A DNA stretch of 64,000 nt, taken from Corynebacterium jeikeium. Its GTDB lineage: Bacteria; Actinomycetota; Actinomycetes; Mycobacteriales; Mycobacteriaceae. The stretch is taken from contig NZ_CP063195.1 in the NCBI RefSeq assembly GCF_028609885.1, positions 806,001 to 870,000 on the forward strand. The letters run 5' to 3'. The notes beneath the pieces were generated by a model. That model had not been told where the DNA came from. It was given only the letters and a program-made list of their open reading frames with translations, and did not search any database. Below, one piece after another: positions 18,217 to 26,599 of this stretch (its first letter is position 1; every line of letters starts with the position of its first letter). A program made the position numbers and the translations under genes.

Positions 18217-19254
18217 CTACAGGGTCGCGTTCAGAGCCTTGATCGGCAGCTGCAGCTTGCCGAGCATATCCACGTCGCGCTCGGCGGGGCGGCCCAGCGT
18301 GGTCAGGTAGTTGCCCACAATGACGGCGTTGATGCCTCCCAACAGACCCTTCTCCGCGCCCAGGTCGCCCAAGGTCAGCTCGCGGCCTCCCGCGAAGCGC
18401 AGCAGCTGGCGGGGGAGAGCCAGGCGGAACGCGCCGATGGTGCGCAGGGCATCGTTGACCGGCATGGGCTCGAGGTCCGCGAAAGGAGTGCCCGGGCGGG
18501 GGTCGAAGAAGTTCAGTGGAACCTCCGTGGGATCGAGGTTTTGCAGGTCGATGGCGAACTCCGCGCGCTGCTCGACGGTCTCGCCCATGCCGACAATGCC
18601 GCCACAGCAGACCTCCATGCCCGCGTCGCGGACCATCTCCAGGGTGGAGGTGCGCTCCTCCCAGGTGTGGGTGGTGACAACCTCCGGGAAGTAGCTCTTG
18701 CAGGTCTCCAGGTTGTGGTTGTAGCGGTGCACGCCGAGCTCCTTTAGGCGATCGACCTGCTCCTGGGTGAGGATGCCGATGGAAGCCGCAATGTTGATGT
18801 CGACCTCCGCCTGGATGGCGGCGATGGCCTTGGCCATCTGGTTCATCAGGTCCTCGTCGGGGCCCTTCACGGCGGCGACGATGCAGAACTCCGTGGCGCC
18901 GGTCTTCGCGGTCTGCTTTGCGGCCTCGATCAGCTGGGCGATGTCCAGCTGGATGGAGCGAACCGGGGACTCGAACAGGCCCGACTGAGCGCAGAAGTGG
19001 CAGTCCTCGGGGCAGCCGCCGGTCTGCAGGGAAATAATGCCTTCCATCTCCACGGCATCGCCGCACCACTTCAGGCGGACCTGGTGGGCCAGCTCCAGTA
19101 GCTCGTCCAGGTGCTCGTCGCCGAGCTGCAGAACCTGGAGGGTTTCCTCGTAGTTCAGGGGCTCGCCGTTTTCCAGCACCTTCGTGCGGGCGAGGTTCAG
19201 GATTTCTGGGGTTGCTGGGGTTCCGGTGGGCTGCTTCGTCTCAGCGGTAGTCAT
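18217..19254 (-). CDS. bioB: Biotin synthase
   Basis: 345 residues. Radical-SAM enzyme that inserts sulfur into dethiobiotin. [11 protein letters not shown] holds the CxxxCxxC ligands of the SAM [4Fe-4S] cluster, and further family blocks are [26 protein letters not shown], [16 protein letters not shown] (Cys ligand of the second cluster), [10 protein letters not shown] and [18 protein letters not shown] 19254 is chosen for its GAGGAG (19267-19262); the frame runs five codons further. bsaP follows, forming a two-gene operon. A BioQ-like operator lies ~90 bp upstream. Confidence 0.97.
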   Translation of the reverse strand: MTTAETKQPTGTPATPEILNLARTKVLENGEPLNYEETLQVLQLGDEHLDELLELAHQVRLKWCGDAVEMEGIISLQTGGCPEDCHFCAQSGLFESPVRSIQLDIAQLIEAAKQTAKTGATEFCIVAAVKGPDEDLMNQMAKAIAAIQAEVDINIAASIGILTQEQVDRLKELGVHRYNHNLETCKSYFPEVVTTHTWEERTSTLEMVRDAGMEVCCGGIVGMGETVEQRAEFAIDLQNLDPTEVPLNFFDPRPGTPFADLEPMPVNDALRTIGAFRLALPRQLLRFAGGRELTLGDLGAEKGLLGGINAVIVGNYLTTLGRPAERDVDMLGKLQLPIKALNATL

Positions 19255-19340
19255 CGTCAGTCTCCTCAAAGCTCTTGTGAAACTTCTCGTGCAAGTTATG
19301 GGGGCGTATCAGTCTTGAGCGTTAGGCTTGACGCCAGTCT

Positions 19341-19353
19341 TGAACGCTGTTTA
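19341..19353. promoter_or_regulatory. Candidate BioQ operator upstream of bioB
   Basis: TGAACGCTGTTTA resembles the corynebacterial BioQ site TGAAC-N3-GTTAC and is one change from a perfect TGAAC-N3-GTTCA palindrome. It lies 87 bp upstream of bioB, with TAGCAT on the minus strand nearby as a possible -10. BioQ is a TetR-type repressor of biotin genes in C. glutamicum; its binding here is inference. Confidence 0.45.
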
Positions 19354-19445
19354 GTTTCACATGCTAACGTACCGAGATCGCGACGTGTGACATACCGGGG
19401 TTGGGCGTGTGGTTCGGGGGTATGGGCGCGTGGCGCCAGGGGGGG

Positions 19446-19558
19446 ATGTCCCAAATCTTCCACTCTGTTTTTATAACTAATCTATTTGTGCAGGTCAGGC
19501 AATTATGACTATTGGGCTGCAAGTGTGCTTTTTGGCGAAAGTGGAAGATTTGGGACAT
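19446..19558. repeat. Hairpin element B (19-bp perfect inverted repeat, GCAGGTCA core)
   Basis: Arms ATGTCCCAAATCTTCCACT (19446-19464) and its exact complement (19540-19558) enclose 75 AT-rich bases. The octamer GCAGGTCA is at 19490-19497, 61 bases from the distal end, nearly the same distance as in elements A and D (60). The arms begin with ATGTC, as in the other copies, but otherwise differ. It is located between the bioB promoter region and the cupin gene terminator. Confidence 0.85.
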
Positions 19559-19758
19559 TGGCACTGTAGCCCGCTCGCGACCGTGGAGCCTGTGGGGCAT
19601 CAGGGGTGCATGTGGCGTGAGTGGCGTGGGCGGTTCCGGCGCTGTGGAGGCTATGCGGTGGATGTCATGCGGCGGAGGCTGCGTGGCGCATGCCGCCAGG
19701 TGTAGGTCGCACGGTGAAAGTGGCACGGTGGATGCCACACGGTGCAGGGCAAAAGAAA

Positions 19759-19785
19759 AGTGGCGCCCCGCGTAGGGGTGCCACT
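19759..19785 (-). terminator. Rho-independent terminator of the cupin gene
   Basis: Stem AGTGGCGCCCC/AGGGGTGCCACT around a short loop. On the minus strand it is followed by TTTTCTTTT, directly downstream of the cupin stop at 19806. Confidence 0.85.
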
Positions 19786-19805
19786 GTTGCCGGCTCAGCC
19801 CAGTT

Positions 19806-20282
19806 CTAGGCGTGCTCGTCGGCCTGCTGCTTCGGAGGCTGAACGGTCCACTCCGGCGGAACGTCCTTGCCGGACTCCTCGTCCTGCTCTGCCTGCTCGG
19901 CCGTCTCCTGGACGATGCCCTTGGCGTGGTGGCTCGGTGCGTAGACCGCGTACACCTGCATCGGCTCGTCACCGGTGTTGATGATGTCGTGCCACACACC
20001 AGCCGGAACCTGCACAGCCCAGCCGTCGGAAACTTCCTGCTGGATGGTCATGTTGTCCTTGTCAGGCCCCATGATGCACTTGCCAACACCTGCGTCTAGG
20101 CGCAGGAACTGGTCGGTATCGTGGTGAACCTCCAGGCCAATGGAATCGCCGGGGGCGATGGACATGAGGGTCACCTGCAGGTACTTGCCCGTCCATGCGG
20201 TCGTGCGGTAGTTCGTGTTCTCTCGGGTGGCAGTTTCAAGGTCAAAGACATTGGCCTCTGGTCCGTTGTCTACGATCTTCAT
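19806..20282 (-). CDS. Cupin-domain protein
   Basis: 158 residues from ATG 20282, with GAAGGAGC seven bases upstream; the open frame extends further but has no signal there. Cupin motif 1 appears as GDSIGLEVHHDTDQFLRLDAGVG (two metal-ligand His plus Asp/Gln) and motif 2 as VPAGVWHDIINTG (third His). The C-terminal ~35 residues are acidic and Gln/Glu-rich. It is probably a metal-binding mannose-6-phosphate-isomerase-like cupin; substrate unknown. It is divergent from the kinase-like gene. Confidence 0.85.
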   Translation of the reverse strand: MKIVDNGPEANVFDLETATRENTNYRTTAWTGKYLQVTLMSIAPGDSIGLEVHHDTDQFLRLDAGVGKCIMGPDKDNMTIQQEVSDGWAVQVPAGVWHDIINTGDEPMQVYAVYAPSHHAKGIVQETAEQAEQDEESGKDVPPEWTVQPPKQQADEHA

Positions 20283-20412
20283 GATGCTCCTTCCGGTTCG
20301 ACATCCTTCACTTCCCAGTGTAGGCCGATTTTCCTGGGCCTTCAGGCGCTCGCCAGCCTGCCGCCACCGCAATGCTGTAACGCCGAAGCCGTAACGCTGT
20401 AACACTGGGGGC

Positions 20413-21276
20413 ATGGCTACTTCTGACATTTATTGGAAAGCTAACCCCGGCCGCCCTGGGGCTTGGGAGGTCGCGGGCCTGCGCTGGCTCGCCGAAGCCC
20501 CGGGTGGCGCCCCGGTTGTTTCTGTTCACGAGCACGATGCTCGTGGGTTGGGGATCGATCGGGTAGAGCCGATGACGCCCACACGCGCCATGGCCGAGGA
20601 TTTCGGCCGAAAGCTGGCGGCCACGCATGCCGCGAGGGCGCCCCATTTCGGGTTCTCGCCGACGGGGGAGTCCGGATTCCAAGGCCCCAACGACAACCTC
20701 TTGGAGCTGCCTCTGAAACCTTTCGAAAGCTGGGGAGAGTTCTACGCGGACGTGTGCTTGTCTCCGCTGGTTGCGCGGGTATTCGGTGGAGGCGCCTCGG
20801 CAGCCGGAACCGCGAGCGCCAAAAGTGCGAGCGCTGGAGGTGCGGCAGCCGGAACCGCGAGCGCTGGCGCGGATATTCCCGCCGAGGTCACCCGGCTGCT
20901 GGAGGCTCTGCGCGCCGGGCAGCTGGACGATAGCACACCCCCGGCCCGCATCCACGGTGACCTGTGGGCGGGAAATGTGCTGTGGGGGAAGGTGGCGTCA
21001 AGAAGTAAAGAAGGAGCAATCCTCATCGACCCGAGCGCGCATGGCGGCCATCCGCGCGCGGACCTGGCGGCGCTGCGGCTCTTCGGCGCGCCGCACCTGA
21101 GCAGTATCGAGGGCGCGTATTTCGAGGCCAGCCCGTACGTGGATGGATGGGGGACGGGTGCGCAGAGCGTGGATCTGCACCAACAGCACCTGCTGTGGCT
21201 GCACGCGGCGGTGTTCGGCGGCGGTTATGTCGGGGAGGCCGTCGCGGGCGCAGGGCGCGTGGTGCGCGAGTTGTGA
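20413..21276 (+). CDS. Fructosamine kinase-like phosphotransferase
   Basis: 287 residues of the fructosamine/ketosamine-3-kinase (APH-like) fold. The catalytic loop is RIHGDLWAGNVLW (Asp and Asn), and the metal-binding segment is ILIDPSAHGGHPRADLAALRLFG. Members phosphorylate ketosamines formed by protein glycation so that they decompose. Between the lobes (residues ~128-158) is an Ala/Gly/Ser insert built from a repeated 20-bp sequence (20800-20819 and 20845-20864), apparently a tandem expansion in frame. The C-terminal codons are duplicated again just after the stop. Confidence 0.85.
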   Translation: MATSDIYWKANPGRPGAWEVAGLRWLAEAPGGAPVVSVHEHDARGLGIDRVEPMTPTRAMAEDFGRKLAATHAARAPHFGFSPTGESGFQGPNDNLLELPLKPFESWGEFYADVCLSPLVARVFGGGASAAGTASAKSASAGGAAAGTASAGADIPAEVTRLLEALRAGQLDDSTPPARIHGDLWAGNVLWGKVASRSKEGAILIDPSAHGGHPRADLAALRLFGAPHLSSIEGAYFEASPYVDGWGTGAQSVDLHQQHLLWLHAAVFGGGYVGEAVAGAGRVVREL

Positions 21277-21450
21277 CGTGCGGGCGGGGCGCGTGGCGCG
21301 CGAGTTGTGACGCGCCGGAGCTGCTGGGTGCGAGCTAGGTGTCGCCACCGCCAGCGGAAGTGCTGTAGGGAAGCCGACAGAGTACAGTCATAGTTCGGAC
21401 AAAATCGCATAATTTGCTTTTCTAATTTTTCGTGAAGGAGTTTCTTCAGC

Positions 21451-22695
21451 GTGAAGAGAACATTCTCTATCGCCATGGCCTTCGTCGGGTTGACCGTCGG
21501 CGCGGGCTTCGCCACCGGCCAAGAAGTGATCCAATACTTCATTTCCTTTGGCCTCAACGGCATTTGGGGTGCGGTGCTGGCCGGCATCGTCATGACCCTC
21601 GCCGGTAGCGTGATCCTGCAGGTCGGCAGCTACTTCCTGGCTGACGAGCACCGCATGGTGTTCCGCAACGTCGCGCACCCCATCGTCTCGCGGTTCTTGG
21701 ATGTCTCCGTGACGATCACCCTGTTCGCCGTCGGTTTCGTGATGCTCGCCGGCGCGGGCTCCAACCTGGAGCAACAGTTCGGCCTCCCCGCCTGGGCGGG
21801 CGCGCTGCTAATGACGGGCGTGGTGCTGGCCGCCGGAATGCTGGACGTGGAGAAGGTCAGCCAGGTCATCGGCGCGCTGACCCCGCTGATCATCATCGCC
21901 GTGGTCTTCGCCTTCGTGTACACGATGATCAACATGCCCTCCGACACTTCGCACCTGAGCGAGATCGCGATGGCGGAAGAGTCGCCGGTTTCCCCGTGGT
22001 TCGTCTCCGCCCTGAACTACAACGGCCTGGCGCTGCTGCTGGGTGTTTCCATGTCCCTGGTGATTGGCGGTAACTACGCCTCCCCGAAGGAGGCCGGTCT
22101 CGGCGGCCTGATGGGTGGTGTGCTGTACACCGTCATGCTGATCATCGCCGCGATCACCCTGTATCTGAACATCGAGACCGTCCAGGGCAGCGATGTGCCG
22201 ATGCTGGCGATGATGGACGACATCAGCCCGGTGCTGGGCGTGATCATGGCGATCATCATCTTCTTCATGATCTTCAACACTGCGATCGGCATGTTCTACG
22301 CGCTGGGTAAGCGTCTGACCGCCAGCACCGACAAGTCCTTCCGCCCGGTGTTTGTCGTGGTGACGCTCATTGGTTACGGCATCAGCTTCGTGGGCTTCGA
22401 TACCCTCATGACCTATGTCTACCCGGTCATCGGCTACATCGGCCTGGTGATGATCATCGTGATGATCGCCTGGTGGCTCCGCTCTCGTGCCCGCATCTTC
22501 GCAGAGTCTAAGCGCCGCGACCGCATCCACGAGCTCGCCCACGCCCGCGAGCACGACGATGAGGAGTACACCGACGAGGATCGCCAGGAGATGCGCAAGC
22601 TGGTCGGCGAATCCAACATCGAGGACAAGGAGCTGCACAAGACCATCACCGATGAGGTGAAGAGCGAGATCCCGGACGAGGAGCTCGAAAAGTAG
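21451..22695 (+). CDS. YkvI-like membrane transporter
   Basis: 414 residues from GTG 21451 (GAAGGAG upstream). It starts with MKRTFSIAMAFVGLTVGAGFATGQEVIQYF, a first helix with the GAGFATGQE stretch typical of the YkvI family within the APC-like LeuT fold, and contains about ten helices. The last ~75 residues are highly charged (REHDDEEYTDEDRQEMRKL...) and cytosolic. A possible -10 (TACAGT) lies near 21382. The substrate is unknown. Confidence 0.82.
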   Translation: MKRTFSIAMAFVGLTVGAGFATGQEVIQYFISFGLNGIWGAVLAGIVMTLAGSVILQVGSYFLADEHRMVFRNVAHPIVSRFLDVSVTITLFAVGFVMLAGAGSNLEQQFGLPAWAGALLMTGVVLAAGMLDVEKVSQVIGALTPLIIIAVVFAFVYTMINMPSDTSHLSEIAMAEESPVSPWFVSALNYNGLALLLGVSMSLVIGGNYASPKEAGLGGLMGGVLYTVMLIIAAITLYLNIETVQGSDVPMLAMMDDISPVLGVIMAIIIFFMIFNTAIGMFYALGKRLTASTDKSFRPVFVVVTLIGYGISFVGFDTLMTYVYPVIGYIGLVMIIVMIAWWLRSRARIFAESKRRDRIHELAHAREHDDEEYTDEDRQEMRKLVGESNIEDKELHKTITDEVKSEIPDEELEK

Positions 22696-22785
22696 TGCAC
22701 CCTGCGCGCCCGCACTACGCACCACGCGCCCGCACTGCACACCCGCGCACCACGCGCCCGGTGCGCCGTGCCATCTACCTGGGCG

Positions 22786-22791
22786 TACAAT
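22786..22791 (+). promoter_or_regulatory. -10 hexamer of the DUF421 gene
   Basis: TACAAT, eight bases before ATG 22800, consistent with a leaderless transcript. Confidence 0.5.
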
Positions 22792-22799
22792 GAGTATCC

Positions 22800-23411
22800 A
22801 TGTTTGGCGGGATGCATGAATCACTCACGACGGTTGCGATAAGCGCGGCGGATTTCACCCCGCCGCAGGGGTGGGGGCCGGTGCTGAAGGAACAGCTCGG
22901 CATTGATCTGTGGCGCATCCCGGTGGTCATGGTCGCCGCCGTCGGTATCTACCTGACGTTCCTGGTGGCAGTGCGGCTGTTCGGGCAACGCATCCTCAGC
23001 CCGCTGGGCGGCTTCGATGCTGTCGTTATTTTCATGTTTGGCGCAGTGGCGGGCCGTACTGTTCTGGGCCACCCGCCGTCACTGGCCGCGGGCGTGATCG
23101 GCCTGCTCACCCTCATGGGCATGGAGGCTCTCTTCGGCGCCGTACAGGACGTCGTGGCCTTGCGCCGCACCATCAACCCGCCGCCGACGGTGTTGATCGC
23201 CCATGGCGAGGTGTTGGAGGGGACTCTGCAGCGCAACCACATCACCGAGACCGCGATCGCTACGGCCGCGCGCAAGGCGGGGGTACGCGACTTTAGCGAG
23301 GTCGCGTGCATGATTCTGGAATCCAACGGGTCGATCTCTACCCTGCGTGCGGGGCAGAAGATCGACCCGGATTTGTTGCTGGGGGTCGAGGGCGCCGAGA
23401 AGGTTTTGTGA
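22800..23411 (+). CDS. DUF421 (YetF-like) membrane protein
   Basis: 203 residues. Three hydrophobic helices (about 40-60, 68-88, 92-115) are followed by a cytosolic DUF421 domain beginning PPPTVLIAHGEVLEGTLQRNHITE and ending in the LRAGQKIDPDLLLG stretch. The RLFGQRILSPLGGFDAVVIFMFGAVAGRTVLG segment is the family signature. Function is unclear across the family. It converges on the YhgE/Pip gene. Confidence 0.85.
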   Translation: MFGGMHESLTTVAISAADFTPPQGWGPVLKEQLGIDLWRIPVVMVAAVGIYLTFLVAVRLFGQRILSPLGGFDAVVIFMFGAVAGRTVLGHPPSLAAGVIGLLTLMGMEALFGAVQDVVALRRTINPPPTVLIAHGEVLEGTLQRNHITETAIATAARKAGVRDFSEVACMILESNGSISTLRAGQKIDPDLLLGVEGAEKVL

Positions 23412-23433
23412 CGCCCCCTCGTCCCACCGAACC

Positions 23434-25566
23434 TTAAGCGTTCAGCACCGGGTGCAGTCGCTTCATGGTCCAGGTTTGCTGGCTGCGGGCCGATAGCGTG
23501 GTGACCAGGAAGCAGCCGAGGCCGACGAGGAAGAGTACTCCCACTGCGATCGGTAGGCGTTCGTCGTAGAAGCCGTAGATCAACTGTCTGAAGCCGTTGA
23601 CCGTGTACGTCATTGGGTCGAACGGATGCAGGAATTGGAAGAACTTGTTTTGTGTCTCGACTGGATAGAGGCCTCCCGAGGCGACGATCATCAACATGAG
23701 CACCGCTAGGGCTGTCACGCGGCCTGGTCCGGGGCCGAGGAACGCGATGAACATTTGGTTCATCAGCATCCACACCATCGCCACGAGGGCTGCGAAGAGG
23801 AATAGACCCGGCAGGTTATCGACGTCCATGCCCACGCCCCAGACGGTCACGCCGACCACGACGGCTGCCTGGCCGATGGCGAGTAGGCCGGTCGGCAGGA
23901 AGCCGGAGAGTGCCGCACGCCAGGAGTGCACACCAGAGTTGACGGTACGGGCCTGCAGCGGCTTGATCATCACGTAGACCATGATGCCGCCGATGAACAG
24001 CGCCATGCTGAAGAAGAACGGTGCCATGCCGGCGCCGAAGGTGTGGTTGCCGGAATCGTTGTCGCTCTTCAGGTCCACCGGCCCGCCGATGGTGGAGGCA
24101 GTGGCCAGGCGCTGGCCATCATTCCACTTCGGAACTTGCTTGGCGCCGTCGGAGAGCTTGGTGTGGAGTTCGGAGGCGCCATCGTCCAACTTGGCGGTGC
24201 CATCCTTGGCCTTGCCGGTGCCCTCGGTGAGCTTGTCCGCACCGTCTTTGAGCTTGGTGTTGCCGTCGTCCAGCTTGATCACGCCGTCCTTCAGCTTGCC
24301 TGCGCCGTCGGAGGCTTCGCCCATCTTTTCATCCAGCGTCTGCGCGCCGTCGTTGAGCTTGTTCACGCCGTCCTGCAGCTGTTTGAACTGGCCCGGCAGG
24401 CCCTTCAGCTCGGTCACGCCGTGTCGCAGCGGCGCATTCGGGTCGTTGAGCTGGTAGGACAGCTGTGCGCTGCCGTCAGCCAGGCGCTTCAGATCCGATG
24501 CGTTCTGCGACTTCGGGCCGAGGCCCTGCGTTTCCAGGGCGAAGGCGACCTTGTCCAGCTCGTCGGCTGCGGTGATGGCGGCGGGCACGCCGGTGCCGCG
24601 CAGGTCGCGGGAGAGCCCACGCAGGTTAGCCGCGTGGTCGCCCTGGGCCTTGGTCACGCCGCCGAGTTTGGTGTTGAGCTGCTGCACTCCGTCGTTGACC
24701 TGGCTTGCTCCGTCGCCGAGTTTATTGACGCCATCTTCCAGCTGATTGAGCTTTCCGGCCTTGCCGTTGAGCTTGTCAGCCGCAGCGTTCACCTTCGTGG
24801 CGAGCTCGTCAGTACCGTCGGCTAGTTTCCCTGAACCGTCGTGGAGTTGGACGAGTCCGTCATCCAGATCGGTTGCGCCCTTGCGCAGCTTGCCGGAACC
24901 GTCCTTGGCGGTGGCCAGGCCGTCGGCGAGCTTGTTGGCGCCGTCGTCCAATTGGATAGACCCGTCCTTCAGTTCGGCGGTGCCGTCGGCCAGCTTGCCG
25001 GCGCCGATCGCAGCCTTCTGCATGCCGGAGCCGGCATCAACGACGCCGACGAGGACCTTGTCCACCGCTTCGGCACTGATCTTGTCGCCCACCACGCTGA
25101 TGACCTCACGCATGACGTTCTGGCCGATCATGGTCGATAGGAAACCGTTGGCGTCGTTGTAAGTGCTGATGAGGTTGGCCTTCTCCGGGTTATCGGAGGT
25201 GGGGGAGGCCACGGCTTCGGAGAAATTCTCCGGCAACTCGAGGGAGAAGTAATACCGACCGGATTCCACGCCCTTGCGGGCATCTTCGGCATCCGTTTCG
25301 ATCCAGCTGATCTGGTCGTTGTCCCTTAGTCCCTGAATCACCTCGTCGCCGGCGCGCAGTTCCTCGCCCTCAACGTTGGTTCCCTTGTCACTGTTAACAA
25401 GTGCGACAGGCAGGCTGTTCAGGTTCCCGAAGGGGTTCCAGAATGCCCAGAGGTACAGGGCGGAGTACAGCAGCGGCATAAGCACAAGGATGACAAGTGC
25501 GGCTCGGGTGAGCCGGTTGCGCTTGAAACTACGGATTTCGCTGTTGAGTTTGAAACCGGCAAGCAT
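23434..25566 (-). CDS. YhgE/Pip-domain ABC-2-like membrane protein with DG-repeat stalk
   Basis: 710 residues. One N-terminal helix (about 22-42), an extracytoplasmic region of ~450 residues, then five C-terminal helices of the ABC-2 permease type (from residue ~505). Much of the middle (about 195-480) is made of ~7-residue repeats such as LADGTAEL, LKDGSIQL and LDDGANKL, the long helical stalk of YhgE/Pip proteins. Homologues include phage-infection proteins and type VII-associated EsaA. The start overlaps the stop of the upstream ATPase gene by one base, so the two probably form a transporter pair. Confidence 0.88.
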   Translation of the reverse strand: MLAGFKLNSEIRSFKRNRLTRAALVILVLMPLLYSALYLWAFWNPFGNLNSLPVALVNSDKGTNVEGEELRAGDEVIQGLRDNDQISWIETDAEDARKGVESGRYYFSLELPENFSEAVASPTSDNPEKANLISTYNDANGFLSTMIGQNVMREVISVVGDKISAEAVDKVLVGVVDAGSGMQKAAIGAGKLADGTAELKDGSIQLDDGANKLADGLATAKDGSGKLRKGATDLDDGLVQLHDGSGKLADGTDELATKVNAAADKLNGKAGKLNQLEDGVNKLGDGASQVNDGVQQLNTKLGGVTKAQGDHAANLRGLSRDLRGTGVPAAITAADELDKVAFALETQGLGPKSQNASDLKRLADGSAQLSYQLNDPNAPLRHGVTELKGLPGQFKQLQDGVNKLNDGAQTLDEKMGEASDGAGKLKDGVIKLDDGNTKLKDGADKLTEGTGKAKDGTAKLDDGASELHTKLSDGAKQVPKWNDGQRLATASTIGGPVDLKSDNDSGNHTFGAGMAPFFFSMALFIGGIMVYVMIKPLQARTVNSGVHSWRAALSGFLPTGLLAIGQAAVVVGVTVWGVGMDVDNLPGLFLFAALVAMVWMLMNQMFIAFLGPGPGRVTALAVLMLMIVASGGLYPVETQNKFFQFLHPFDPMTYTVNGFRQLIYGFYDERLPIAVGVLFLVGLGCFLVTTLSARSQQTWTMKRLHPVLNA

Positions 25567-26405
25567 TAACGGTTCTCCTTCTGCTCTGCGGTGGTGTTGT
25601 GGTTTTCGGGGAGATCCAGATCATCGAGTTCTGGGTCGTCTAGTTCTGGGTCGTACTGGTTTGGGTCGTATTGGTCTGCTTCGACTTCGGCCGGGTCAGG
25701 GTATTCGCGCAGTCCCGTATGAATCGGGTGCGCGTGGCCAGCGTTGGCGTCAATTTCAATAACCTTGTGTGGCGCCACAGGTCCGACAATGGGGTTCGAC
25801 GAGTTCACGATCACAGGAATGTCCTGCGATAGGCGCTCTAGCACCTGCAACAGAATTGCACGGTCGTCGTTCTCGTGCACCTGCTCGATGTCGTCCATGA
25901 TCAGCAGCTCGACGGGCTTGTTGTCGGCGGGCGACAGGGCAAGGCTGATGCGCAGCATAATCTTGTCCAGGTTGTCCAGCTGGGAGATGTAGGCATCCAG
26001 CGGAGGCAGGTCGCGGTCGCCGTAAACGTGACTGCAGAAGCGCTCCAAGTCCTCCTGGGAGGCCTTGCGCACCGGCATGAACCACGGCTTCGACCAGGAC
26101 AAAGACTCGGTGAGCACGTCCTGGACCGTGACGGAACGCTCCAGCAGGTCGATCTGCTCCACGCCCGCGATGGCTACGCGGGAGCGGATCGCCTTTGGCT
26201 TGGATTCGCCGAGCACGCTCAGCGAGCCGCCGGTGGGTTTCATCCGGCCAGAAAGAACTAGAGCTAGGGCCGTGCGGCCGGAGCCACCCTTGCCAAGCAG
26301 GTTGGTTAGACCCTGGTTGGGGATAGCGAAAGAAAGAGGGCCGAACACTCGGCCCTCGTCACCTTTAAGCTCGAGATCCTGGGCTTCTACTGCTAGGGAA
26401 GACAT
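25566..26405 (-). CDS. ABC-type ATPase, partner of the YhgE/Pip protein
   Basis: 279 residues. Walker A is GKGGSGRTAL (residues ~38-47) and Walker B is VELLIMDDIEQV, where the catalytic Glu position is Asp. The usual LSGGQ signature is degenerate (ISQLDNLDKIMLRISLAL). The C-terminal ~50 residues are acidic, with repeated YDPxxYDPELDDPELDDLDL units. One-base overlap with the downstream membrane gene indicates coupled translation. The altered signature suggests weak or regulatory ATPase activity; that is inference. Confidence 0.82.
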   Translation of the reverse strand: MSSLAVEAQDLELKGDEGRVFGPLSFAIPNQGLTNLLGKGGSGRTALALVLSGRMKPTGGSLSVLGESKPKAIRSRVAIAGVEQIDLLERSVTVQDVLTESLSWSKPWFMPVRKASQEDLERFCSHVYGDRDLPPLDAYISQLDNLDKIMLRISLALSPADNKPVELLIMDDIEQVHENDDRAILLQVLERLSQDIPVIVNSSNPIVGPVAPHKVIEIDANAGHAHPIHTGLREYPDPAEVEADQYDPNQYDPELDDPELDDLDLPENHNTTAEQKENR

Positions 26406-26526
26406 GGCTTTACCTGATTTCTGTGGGTAGGGAAGCTCGGTCTATTTCAACAGACACCCTGGACATTTTTGTAGATTTTGACGATTTCGTCAATTTCCTT
26501 CGCGGTGTGCTGCGGTGGCGCGGCAA

Positions 26527-26584
26527 AATAGCGCTACAGCACCCGAATCTACAAGGAATTTAGCCGGGAAGCTGTAGCGCTATT
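26527..26584. terminator. Long hairpin downstream of the VIT1-type gene
   Basis: Arms AATAGCGCTACAGC (26527-26540) and GCTGTAGCGCTATT (26571-26584) are exact complements with 30 bases between. On the minus strand it starts 15 bases after the stop of the metal-carrier gene and is followed by TTTTGCC, so a terminator is the simplest reading. It lacks the GCAGGTCA core of elements A, B and D. Confidence 0.6.
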
Positions 26585-26599
26585 GGGGAAGGAGGTGGG

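Noticed and set aside
19364..19999. Long minus-strand frame across hairpin B and the cupin 3' end
   Set aside because: It is Arg/Pro-rich noise overlapping the well-supported cupin gene and its terminator.
24150..25000. Short-period repeats suggestive of an array
   Set aside because: They encode the DG-repeat stalk of the YhgE/Pip protein; there are no constant repeats with unique spacers, so this is not a CRISPR array.
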